Assembly (NCBI RefSeq): GCF_000143535.2
Contig: NC_037323.1
Location: 1,860,001-1,924,000, forward strand
Length of the DNA stretch: 64,000 bases
Reading direction: 5' to 3'
Origin: Botrytis cinerea B05.10
Lineage: Eukaryota > Ascomycota > Leotiomycetes > Helotiales > Sclerotiniaceae
Each line of letters opens with the position of its first letter. Position 1 is the stretch's first letter. The notes beneath the pieces were generated by a model. That model made no database searches, was not told the origin of the DNA, and was given only the letters and a program-made list of their open reading frames with translations. This document shows positions 49,492 through 58,867 of the stretch, in pieces. The position numbers were made by a program, and so were the translations under genes.

Positions 49492-49896
49492 ATGCAAGAA
49501 CCGCAACCGCAACAGGTTGACGAGGTGACCGAGAAATTGGAAGCCCTCACCCTCGGAAATGATAGCGGCGAGGCCCGCAATAAGTCTGAAGTCTCTAACA
49601 GCTCAAGTGAGCCCACCCTTCCGCCAATTCATAGCAAGTCCACTATTCCTGGGTACAATGTACAAGAGCCAACAATGCAGGGACCGCAACCAATAGACGT
49701 AGATGAGCTTACCAAACGACTCGATGATTTGAGACTAGAACAAGATCGTGGGGAAGACCGAGGAGAGGATGCCGACGTTGGTGATGTGATCGAAGCTCAA
49801 GAAATCGTAGACCGAATCCGTGCTCATCCTCGCCGTAGAAAACTTGGTCAGCGGGTGCAGACCTTAATGATGAAGTTTGAGAATGATGAAAAATGA
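49492..49896 (+). CDS. Small acidic hypothetical protein with duplicated motif
   Basis: 134 aa, intronless, unknown family. An approximately 27-residue unit occurs twice: about residues 1-27 (MQEPQPQQVDEVTEKLEALT...) and about 62-88 (MQGPQPIDVDELTKRLDDLR...), both ending in a DxGE-type acidic turn, which points to internal duplication of an amphipathic helix. A Ser/Pro-rich linker separates them. The C-terminus is basic (RAHPRRRKLGQRVQ) before an acidic end. No signal peptide. It is the first gene after the AT-rich island. Codon-like composition and the repeat argue for a real gene, but no homologue is recognised. Confidence 0.5.
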   Translation: MQEPQPQQVDEVTEKLEALTLGNDSGEARNKSEVSNSSSEPTLPPIHSKSTIPGYNVQEPTMQGPQPIDVDELTKRLDDLRLEQDRGEDRGEDADVGDVIEAQEIVDRIRAHPRRRKLGQRVQTLMMKFENDEK

Positions 49897-50619
49897 GCTT
49901 CGGAGCATGAGATGACAAAGCGTTGGCGCCGAGTTAGGTTAAATGTTCTGTCGCGGACTCAAGCGAGAAAATTCGCCTTTCATCCAAGTATTCCAACATT
50001 AGATTGAAGTTCCGACTTTAAACAATACTATCATGAATACAATCTCTCAAGTGAGAGATTTACATCAGGATAAGTCATTCGCTTAAAACCCCGCTCATAA
50101 ATCCCTTGGAACTTTTCTTCATTACAATAGTAGATCAGTCTCTTCTTTAATAATTAACTATATTCTCTTTTACTCGAAACTTAAAAATCTAATAGTGTCT
50201 TCCCGGAAGGTTCTTGACGTCGTCTAAAAGTCATAAGTGATATTCTAACTCTATAATTGTTTATGATTTGACTCCGCTATTGTATATAAGTTTATATATA
50301 TTATCTTTTCTAACACAGATCTATAATATTCAGAGTCTGTTCTCATTTTTTCACAGGTAAACTAAATGTTATTTACAATCGAAAAAAAAAACTGGAATCC
50401 TTTTCCATGATAGGAAGCAGGACAGCCAATTTCTAAGTTCTTTCGTTCTGATTATCTTTTGGGAATCGTAGTAAAGGCAAGATGTATCATTAAAAACTAG
50501 GTGTTATTTCATTTGTCATGTTAATTGGTTCATTTTATATAGCATGCCAGTAATTTTGTCGGTCATTATCCTAGGCAAAAGACAAATCGAGCGGACCGAA
50601 ATTCGACGACCCTAACCAG

Positions 50620-51027
50620 TTGAATGGTATGACGATGCCTGAAATGAATTGGCGATTTGTATGCCCAAATATGAACATTACAATAAACGTGAAGTCCAAG
50701 ATAACGCAATTCTGTGATCCAGCATTGTCACCACTTGAAATGGTGCAGAGCTTCGTTCCGGTAATTGCAAGACAGAAAGAAAAATGCAGGGTCCACGTTT
50801 ATATCTATGTCAAGCTTTGAGTGGTCCCGAAGATTGGGCCTCGTAAAGTATTATATCGACCGTGGATCTTTGAAACTTTTCGCTTGAAATGGGAAATCCA
50901 TCCCAGCACAGCTTCCAAGAAATGCGATTTAACTCATGTTCCACGAAATGACAAATGCTTCAGAATTGGATCGAGGGAGACTAGACCTACAACTCATGTC
51001 TATCAGCCACCAAGAACGAAACGTTGA
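50620..51027 (+). pseudogene. Possible gene relic: one frame interrupted by a single TGA
   Basis: The frame from 50620 runs 66 codons to a TGA at 50818-50820, then continues without shift for 68 more codons to 51027. Both halves are of mixed, protein-like composition (MNWRFVCPNMNITINVKSK; KIGPRKVLYRPWIFETFRLK). One TGA in a 136-codon frame could be a RIP-type change of TGG. No family is recognised and the frame may be chance. Confidence 0.2.
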
Positions 51028-51681
51028 GTCGCTATGCTAACTTTGCGCATCTGTCTTCTTGTGGACAGTACAGAATCTCAATTGGTGACGTGCAGTTTGC
51101 AGAATGTCTGTTCGAGGATAATACATCGAGCCAACAGTGAATAAAAGTATCCCTATAAGAAGAAAGGCGACTTTCAAGAACGAATAACAACATATCACTT
51201 GAAACATTGAGTTACCGATGACAGCGGCAAACCTTTCCCCTCGACCCTTGAATTTGCAATCCCATACATTGTACAGAGATCGATCGGTAATGCCGTCTCA
51301 CATCGGTGTATTGCCTCGACAATTTCCAAGACAATGAGATCTGAATAATCAAAACTCATTAGTTGAATGCAGCTTAAACAATACCTCATCGATGCTGTAT
51401 GGAGTATGTGACTATGAAGTGTTGTGTTGATGTACAAGGGTACTGAGATGAGCGCAATAGAACATTGAGAAATCTGCATGACTAAGCAAAGTATGAGCAA
51501 ATTCTCTTCCATCATGATTTTTTCAGGTGCAGCACAATTGAACAATTACAAACTTGGCATCCACGCAGTCTCTCGAACTCTTCAGACCTCCTAATCTTTC
51601 AGTCAGGGGGAGGTCGCCGCCAAAAAGTCGTTCATACTTTGGAAGGAATTACTGCCTTGAAGGAAAATTGAAACCAGGTTG

Positions 51682-51687
51682 CACGTG
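51682..51687. promoter_or_regulatory. CACGTG site inside a GTGAC/GTCAC inverted pair
   Basis: CACGTGACGTATCGGTCAC, 66 bp before the rhodanese-gene start. It combines a bHLH-type core with GTGAC...GTCAC half sites. Function inferred only. Confidence 0.35.
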
Positions 51688-51752
51688 ACGTATCGGTCAC
51701 ATTTCTTGAGGCCTTTTCGTTTCTTCACGTATCACCGTGTATCTGAACAGTG

Positions 51753-53018
51753 ATGCCTTCTGATCCACTTACCTACACTTGTACCTGCCATCAGCCAGGT
51801 CTTGTGCTTCTCTTCTACCGCTATTTTACCTCTCCACCTCAATTACCCTCACCACACTACCCACTCACAACTTCTACCCTCAATGACTTGCATGCCTTCC
51901 AGAAGTCAACATGTGAAGCTCTCAGTCTTACTGGGAAAATTCGGGTTGCGAAGGAAGGATTTAATATCACTGTCGCCGGTACGACGTCGGATGTGTATTC
52001 GTATATCAAATCTTGTATATCTCATTGGTCGTTCACCGGGCTAGATCTATCTTTAGACAATGAGAAGGGAATCAAGGAGTTCTTCAAACCTACAAAAGGC
52101 TGTGAATGTGTTTTCATGGATCTGAATACCCGCATTGCGGATGAAATAACACCATTAGGAATCACAAATTATGAGCCAAAGAATTGGAACGCGGTTTCTT
52201 ACCTTAGTCCTGAGGAGTTTCATGAAATGGTCACGGCTACGGCAGATGCGGAAGGAGAAAGAATATTACTAGATATCAGAAACCATTACGAATCACGTAT
52301 TGGCTATTTTGAGGCACCCGAGGAATCAGGTATCCAGACTGTGAAGCCACAGGTTAGGAGATTTTCGCAGTTTCCGGCGTTTGTGAAGAAACATATTGAT
52401 TCCACTTCTCGTTCTTTATCCGAGAGCGAAAAGGAGCAAGTCAGTGCCGGTAGAACAATTTTCTCGTATTGTACAGGTGGTATTCGCTGTGAAAAGGCTA
52501 CAAGATGGATCGCCGAGAATGTAGATCAAGCCCCGCAAGACAGAATCTACACCTTACAGGGAGGCATATCGGCTTATATGGCATGGTTTGAGGAAGAGAT
52601 GATCGCTGGGAAGAAGAGAGAAGATGAGTGTTTATGGAAGGGAAGGGAATATGTTTTTGATGGAAGAGGATCATTGGGTTTGGGTAATGTGAACCAAAGG
52701 AAGAAAGTAGCGAAGTGTCATGGCTGCGAGAGGGAGGAAGACAGAATGGGAAAATGTGGCATGGAAGGATGTGAGTTGGTTTTAGTGGTTTGCGAAGCCT
52801 GTGAGAGTGTGAAGTGCTGTAGTAGTTGTGGAGATAAAGATGAAAAGGGGAGAAGAAATGTATGTGATTGTGAACGGCAAAGAGAATTTGGGCTTTGGGG
52901 AAGTGAGGGTATGAAAGGCGTTAAAGGCGTTTCCGCGAAGCAGAAGAAATCAAATGAAAGAGGGGAAAGGCAGATTCGAAATGACACCATAGATATCAGA
53001 GTTAGAATAGTAGAATAA
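51753..53018 (+). CDS. Rhodanese-domain protein, TrhO/TSTD2-like
   Basis: 421 aa in one exon, starting at ATG 51753 (the GTG just before it is not a start). Residues about 15-125 resemble the N-terminal acylphosphatase-like domain of TrhO/YceA proteins (GKIRVAKEGFNITVAG). The rhodanese domain covers about 145-285, with LLDIRNHYESRIGYF and the active-site loop SYCTGGIRCEKA; Cys240 is the likely catalytic residue. LQGGISAYMAWF follows. The C-terminal part (about 320-375) is Cys-rich (CHGC, CGMEGC, CEAC, CCSSC, CDC), probably zinc-binding. Bacterial TrhO hydroxylates wobble uridine of tRNA; fungal members are uncharacterised as far as I know, so the reaction is inferred. It converges on the SDR, only 50 bp away. 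Confidence 0.9.
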   Translation: MPSDPLTYTCTCHQPGLVLLFYRYFTSPPQLPSPHYPLTTSTLNDLHAFQKSTCEALSLTGKIRVAKEGFNITVAGTTSDVYSYIKSCISHWSFTGLDLSLDNEKGIKEFFKPTKGCECVFMDLNTRIADEITPLGITNYEPKNWNAVSYLSPEEFHEMVTATADAEGERILLDIRNHYESRIGYFEAPEESGIQTVKPQVRRFSQFPAFVKKHIDSTSRSLSESEKEQVSAGRTIFSYCTGGIRCEKATRWIAENVDQAPQDRIYTLQGGISAYMAWFEEEMIAGKKREDECLWKGREYVFDGRGSLGLGNVNQRKKVAKCHGCEREEDRMGKCGMEGCELVLVVCEACESVKCCSSCGDKDEKGRRNVCDCERQREFGLWGSEGMKGVKGVSAKQKKSNERGERQIRNDTIDIRVRIVE

Positions 53019-53068
53019 ATTGTTTATTAACAGATTACCATATTCAATAAAGTATTTGGCGCTGCGCA

Positions 53069-54147
53069 TTAGAAAAGCTCAAGTGGGCATCCCTGGTCGA
53101 CGCTCTTTTTGGGCATTTTTTCAACAATTATTTCCTTTGTCAACTTCATCAGTTGCTCGCCCAACTTCTCATCCTGTGAAAGAGAACTTCCCGGCTCTGG
53201 AATTGCCGGTGGGCAGATATATAACCCGCTGTCTTCTACTGCAGTACTCGCGTATAGGGTACTGACACAGCCATCCCATTGATCCTTCTTCAGCGGCTTC
53301 ATCAAGACAGACATGCCATACCCGAGTATTGGATATGGTTCATGAATATCAACTTGTGACATTTTTGTGTCGACAAATCCTGGATGTACAGAATTGACCA
53401 AGATTTTGGGATATTTGGAAGTAAGATGACGAGCCAAGTAACGAGAATAAAGCATAGCAGCTAACTTTGATCGTCCATATTGACCATTTGGTCCCAAATC
53501 CGTGTTCAACTCATCTTGATTTGCAAATTTGCAATCGCTTGGTGTGGCTTGATGAGCATTCGACGCCATATTAACGATCCTGACGGTATTTCCTGCCTCT
53601 GCTGTTTTCTTGAGGATTGGCATTAAGTGACTGGTGAGAATGACATGGCCGAAATGATTGACAGCCATGTGTCTGTCAAGACCATAATCGGTAAGTTGAT
53701 AGGTCATGATCCCCCGTGCAGCAAGATTGCATAAGACATCAATTCTATCCGTGCTTTCAGATATTGTGTGGGCAATCTTGCACACAGATGGCCAATCGGA
53801 CATATCACACTTAAGAAATGTGCATTTTTGAGCTGCCTCGGGCGAGATAGTCTTTGAGATGTCTTCTACGGCACCATCATAGACTTCTTGAGATAGAGCA
53901 ATGATGAATAGCTTCGCGAGGTTGTTTTTGAGAAGAGTATGAGCGCAACCATAGCCGATACCTTCGCTACCGCCAGTAATCACTGCTACCTTTCCACTCT
54001 GATCAGGGCAATCCTCGAGGGAGAATTGGTGCTCTGGTTTTGCAAGAGAGTGTCTACAAAGGATTAACAAAACGTATATCTGGAGAGAATGATGGATACA
54101 TACGCACTACCGAAGTTTTCGGCAATTGTGTTCTTAACTGTTTGCAT
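53069..54147 (-). CDS. Short-chain dehydrogenase/reductase (retinol dehydrogenase-like)
   Basis: Exons 54147-54104 and 54053-53069 give 342 aa. The NAD(P)-binding motif TGGSEGIG is at about 41-48. The usual NNAG is replaced by NLAA (about 124). Catalytic Ser is near 179 (VNMAS), and YGRSK supplies Tyr207 and Lys211. VHPGFVDTKM follows, typical of classical SDRs. It resembles WW-domain oxidoreductase or retinol-dehydrogenase-like fungal enzymes; substrate unknown. The first exon supplies MQTVKNTIAENFGSA, a usual fungal start for this type, and is better than the unspliced alternative. Its stop lies 50 bp from that of the rhodanese gene, so 3' UTRs overlap. Confidence 0.92.
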
Positions 54148-54673
54148 GATTTTGAAACTGAAGATAGGAGAATCTGTATGTGTAGAAAGGAACCTTAATG
54201 GTAAATATTTGATTCGATATAGAAGGTACTAGTAGGTGTTTATTAGAGAACTTTGTTTGTTTGAAAGTGGTATAAAACTTCTATATGTAGGTAAGGTCAA
54301 TAGTCATGATGTCACTATGTCCTAGTGTTGAGGCAAACATTAAATCGCGGGTAAATAAGAGTCGTCACCCCACGCCATCACTTTGTGTCTCACATACATA
54401 CACATGTTGCTAACTATACCACGGACTGTTTAGTAAAGGAAACCATCACGACAATTGTATAGTAAGTAGTCCAGGTATCATCTTGCTGAGCTCCATGATT
54501 CTTATTGGAGCCGTATCACATATCTAATGAGACACGAAATTTCTGGTTGATAGCTTCGATCGTCAGACAGCCCCTCCGAATCATGGTTTCGCAATTGGTA
54601 ATTGTTTGTTAGCTAGAACTACCTAGTTGCATATTGGCTATGCATGTTGAAATCACCGTTTATCATCTTACAT
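54148..54673. other. Intergenic
   Basis: 526 bp between the SDR start and the aminotransferase stop. It holds the SDR promoter. Nothing else recognised. Confidence 0.45.
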
Positions 54674-56244
54674 TTATGCCTCAATGTACTTCTTCAGGCC
54701 TCGTAATCTCTCTTTCGCCGATACGAGTACCTCATCTTCCTTGCATACAGCAAATCGTAACCAGTCCTCGCCGATATGAGCATTTTCATCGGTATAAAAC
54801 TCGGTTGGAGGAATAGCAGCTACGCCAACCTCTTGTATCAAGAACCAACTCAACTTGAAGTCTCTTGGGCGGTCCTTAACGTGGTCTGGAAATGGATAGT
54901 TTACCGGAATCTTGACTTTCTTCATGTTTACCAAAACAAAATAACCACCTTCAGGGTCGGAGAACGGAAGGTCTAGTTCTTTCCAGATTTCGTTGAAGAG
55001 ATTCATTTTACCCTTCATCTCAGTTACCGCTGAGTTCCAGAAATTATTAGCATCGGCTTCTTCAAATCCAACAGCTGCAGCTTCTTGTAAGGGTGACACA
55101 GAAGAATAGCAGATTCTGGTATGTGCTGCTGCAACATATTGAATTAAGTGTGGTGGTCCGATCAACCATCCAACACGCCACCCAGTCGCGTAGAAGTTCT
55201 TTCCAGCAGACCCAACTGTAAGTGTAAGTCTCTCAATCTCTGGAGATAAGGTTGCCATTCTTGTAAATGGAGTATAATATAATCGGTCATACACTTCGTC
55301 GGAAAGGATGATAATTTCGTTCTTAACGCAAAGTTCTCCAATCTTGAGCAATTCTTCCTTTGAAAAGACCTTGCCGACCGGGTTGTGAGGCGTGTTAAGA
55401 ACGATCATCTTTGTCTTGGGCGTGATTGCTGCCTCGAGCTCGGCGAAATTTATTGTCCATTCTCCTGCAGAAGTATTCTGAGCTGCGCCCTTCTCAGGTG
55501 GATGTAGAGGTACGTAGCGGATCTTTCCACCTGGCATTTCTATGTTGCTGATGTATCTGTGAAGATTCAGCATCGCATATGTAAAATCATATTTGTCATG
55601 TCCCCTTACTGGTCAAAGAATGGCTCGAATATTATGACCTCGTCCCCCTCTTCGATGAATCCCATGAAGGCACTTAGCATGCCTGCAATTGGTAAGCGTA
55701 TATTCCATTACTTCGTGGTTTCCCCTAACCTTCATTTGCACCGGTTGTGATAGTGATCTCCGTGTCGGGGTCCAGCTTTCTCCCCCATAATGGCGAGTAT
55801 GAATCCGCAATTGCTTGCTTGAGACGTGGACGACCCTTGGTTGGCGAGTATTGATTGCATTCAACCTTATCGAGCGCTGCTTTGGCGGCATCGAGGATGA
55901 ATTTAGGGGGATTGTAGCCGAAGAAACCTTGGCCCATGTTTACAATAGGTTGCTTGGGAGAGGCCGCAGCGGCCTCATTGACAATGGTCCTGCAGATGCA
56001 TTATGTTAGAGATGTGATAACCATGGCAGTAACCAATGTTGAGCACTCAATTCCCATGAGATCCAGGGCAGAGCGATACATACCAAACATCTTGCTTTCT
56101 TGCAGCCACCCGAGCAGCAGGTTGGAGCTTAGATTTGTTACTCATGGTGGGGTGATAGAAGCGGGGAGATGCAATGGAAGATGTTTTGATAAATTGTCCT
56201 GTCAACGATGGTGCCCAGCGAAAAGAAGATTTACGAGCTATCAT
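54674..56244 (-). CDS. BNA3: Kynurenine--oxoglutarate aminotransferase (BNA3-type)
   Basis: PLP-dependent fold-type I aminotransferase that converts kynurenine to kynurenate; relatives also act as cysteine-S-conjugate beta-lyases. Exons 56244-56084, 55989-55730, 55682-55610 and 55556-54674 give 458 aa. Seen in order: NMGQGFFGYNPP, YSPTKGRPRLKQAI, TTGANEGMLSAFMGFIEEGD, TPHNPVGK (Asn near 223), SDEVYDRL (Asp near 251 and Tyr near 254 contact PLP), and SAGKNFYATGWRVGW with the Schiff-base Lys near 284. The first 33 residues are basic, Ser-rich and poor in acids, like a mitochondrial presequence; Met34 could start a cytosolic form. The third exon is only 73 nt. Divergent from DSC3, 566 bp apart. 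Confidence 0.93.
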
Positions 56245-56810
56245 TGATATCTAGGCGCTGCGAGAGAAAGAGAAAGAGAAAGAGGAAAAAGGAAGAGAGG
56301 GGAAAAGGGAGAAAGGTGGGATAAGATAGCGACGATGAATAATCCCTTGAAGATTTATATGTTATTCACGATTTCTCGTGGTCTCCGCCGAATGCTGGTT
56401 ACTTACTTTACTTACTGATTGCTACGAGGTAAGTGGTGGGAGTGCCGGTGTCGCAATGTCGCAATAATTCGGCAGACGGATTACGATAAGAACGAGGGTA
56501 AAGCTTCCAACACTAGCGGCCGTCTTATCAACATATGGGCGGGATGCGAGTCGGGGCGAAGGACAAGGACAAGGACAAGGAGAAGGAGAAGGAGCAGAGT
56601 ATTGAAGTCCTCCATCTGAAATCACAAACATCATCAAACCTACCAACCTACCAACCTACCAACCCAGGAATCCTGCAACACCGCCCATCGCCTGCCCTTG
56701 CATCCATACAATGATTCTAGATTGACAACAAGACTGCTTGGCCTCGAGCTTGAGATAGAACTTCACTGAAACCCCGCCCACCCTCGCCGTTCTCAACCCT
56801 TCACTCAACA
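56245..56810. promoter_or_regulatory. Divergent intergenic region BNA3-DSC3 with simple repeats
   Basis: 566 bp shared upstream region. It contains a purine tract (GAGAAAGAGAAAGAG and onward, about 56262-56315), an AGGACA/AGGAGA hexamer run (about 56558-56597), and CTACCAAC repeated three times (about 56639-56665), the last giving a pyrimidine-rich leader for DSC3. Confidence 0.5.
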
Positions 56811-57680
56811 ATGTCTTCAAAACTAAGCTCTGCGGCTTCACCACTATCAAAGCCATTGCATGTTACCATTCGATTCGCAGATTCAATCCCGGATCTGCTT
56901 TTGGACATCCCCACTCAGACCAATATTACCGGCGTAGGATTAAAACATTTGGTCCGTTCAAAGCTTGAACCTCCAGCATCACAACGTCGATTTCGATTTA
57001 TACACGCGGGAAAGTTTATACGAGATGATGATTTTCTGACAGCTATACTCAAAGTTCCAACACCTCCACCCCGGGCTATCGATGTGAAAGGAAAAGGAAA
57101 AGATGTAGAACTGCCACCTCCCAGGGTATACATCAACTGCTCAATCAGTGATGATGATCTAAGTCCTTCCGAGCTCGAAGCAGAAATGTTAGCAGCTACT
57201 TCCGCACTCAACAAGGCAAGGAAGGAAAAATTACCAGATGGAGCTTCTGCGAGTCTCGGCATAGCAACTTCAAGCACAACGGTTGCACCGCGTGGCTTCA
57301 ACCGATTCCTCTCCGCTGGCTTTTCCCCAGCTGAAGTGAACCAACTGCGACTTCAATTCCAATCAATTCAAGCAAGCATACATACACCAGATACCATGCC
57401 GTCTCCTGATACCCTGTTGCGGATGGAAGATTCTTGGATAGATAATAATGCAGGAAATGGCGCAGGTGCAGTTGAGGGGGGCTTTGATTTTGGAGACGAT
57501 GGCATGGGTAGTGGATTTGATGACTTGTTATGGGGCAACATTATGGGATTTATATGGCCCCTTGGGTGTGTTGTATGGATATTAAGAGAGCCCGGGATAC
57601 TGTCTTCAAGAAGACAAATTGCTGTTTTCACGGGCTTCCTCTTGAGTATTACATTTGGGTTTCTAAAAGTTCTCTCATGA
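56811..57680 (+). CDS. DSC3: DSC E3 ubiquitin ligase complex subunit 3
   Basis: 289 aa, intronless. Membrane subunit of the Golgi/endosome Dsc E3 ligase, which in fungi activates SREBP and degrades orphan membrane proteins. The ubiquitin-like domain is at about 17-110 (LHVTIRFADSIPDLLLDI, then RRFRFIHAGKFI, then VYINCSI). The DUF2407-type C-terminal domain follows at about 160-235 (RGFNRFLSAGFSPAEVNQLR). Two transmembrane helices lie at about 242-258 and 270-288. This order matches Dsc3 and its length is normal. The start ATG follows CTCAACA, a good context. Confidence 0.93.
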   Translation: MSSKLSSAASPLSKPLHVTIRFADSIPDLLLDIPTQTNITGVGLKHLVRSKLEPPASQRRFRFIHAGKFIRDDDFLTAILKVPTPPPRAIDVKGKGKDVELPPPRVYINCSISDDDLSPSELEAEMLAATSALNKARKEKLPDGASASLGIATSSTTVAPRGFNRFLSAGFSPAEVNQLRLQFQSIQASIHTPDTMPSPDTLLRMEDSWIDNNAGNGAGAVEGGFDFGDDGMGSGFDDLLWGNIMGFIWPLGCVVWILREPGILSSRRQIAVFTGFLLSITFGFLKVLS

Positions 57681-58867
57681 CACACTAAGATTATTGAGCT
57701 AGTTTCTGAAATTGCCGGGGGAGCTTTCATATTGTATCTTAACATTTGTTGATGCAGGAGCGCCAGGGTCTGAGTGTAGGTTTAATGGAGTAGTGGAGGC
57801 GTTTTGAAAGAGATGGCGATGCTATTTCGCCTCGATTGTAAAAGCAGGTGCTTGCATATTATGTTCCTTGCTCTGGAGGAAGAAGGGAATCAATGAGCTC
57901 CCGATGGAGTGATTGGGGCGTTTCAGGAGAAATGATGACAGCGACGGAAGTTCTACACGATACCCGGCCCTCTAAATCTTACTAACATAGCATTGGAGGT
58001 TATTGGCTTGTCATTTTCCCCAATTCGGACTATTTTTGCTCAACGGGCGAGGAACTGTCAAGTTGACGTACATATTTAAGATCATCAGTGCATTCAAATG
58101 ACGCCAAACGGGTGGTCACAACAGCCCCCCCCTTAAGGCGGGAATGTGTCTGGTCATTATTTACGAATATTTAGGTAATTTTCCCAGCCATTCAACTTAA
58201 TCAAATGCACAGAAAGTTCCTCGGGGACTTTGCGTAAGCCGCCTGTCCTTTTTATCCAAGCTGAGTATAGTAACACGGTTTCTTTACCCGCTGTACTAAG
58301 CAGACAATATCACCTTTTTGCATTGGATGCGTTGAGCGAGCGTTGAATTTCTCTTTTCCTCTTCAACACTTCCATTTCTTTGCATTATCATTCAAGCCCA
58401 CCGCATTCAATGCGAGGTATATTATGGCAACACCACAGCGCCAATATTTGATCGCCGACCATACATGATGGCTAGTTACCTTTCGCCTACCTTCGGCTAC
58501 TTGCATGTTTTGCAGCACCTGGGCGGAATCTGGTTCATCCGTCCAAGCAAAACGGGCCCGGCACTTTGGGACGAGTCATAGATAGCCAGGAATCATCACT
58601 GTCGTCAAACCCAAACTGTTGGAGGTTTCTTTGACTATCGGAACAAGCTGCAATATGTACTGGTATGCAAGACACGAAAGTTGTGGTATTACAACGTTTT
58701 GCGGTGGGGAGATGACCAGTCGACCGAGATTATATTGCATTTATAATATAAACACTTTACCTTTACTCATTTTTATTTTATTCGCGGTTTCTTTCTTCTG
58801 TATGAATATTTGCAGTCCTCTCATACTTTAGTGATTCTATTAATGTGATTATACCTCGAACGATACT
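57681..58867. other. Long intergenic region, no gene seen
   Basis: 1.19 kb between DSC3 and the methyltransferase. It includes a C9 run (about 58125-58133) and a short self-complementary stretch near 58475-58505 (CGCCTACCTTCGGCTAC). Frames are short and featureless. Confidence 0.4.

Larger units (their letters stand above)
49897..51752. other. Intergenic with a possible gene relic
   Basis: 1.86 kb without an intact gene. It contains the interrupted frame at 50620-51027 (listed separately), a CACGTG site at 51682-51687, and an antisense frame at 51195-51545 without recognisable features. Confidence 0.4.

Noticed and set aside
51195..51545. 116-codon minus-strand frame
   Set aside because: No recognisable domain and no flanking exons; kept as chance.
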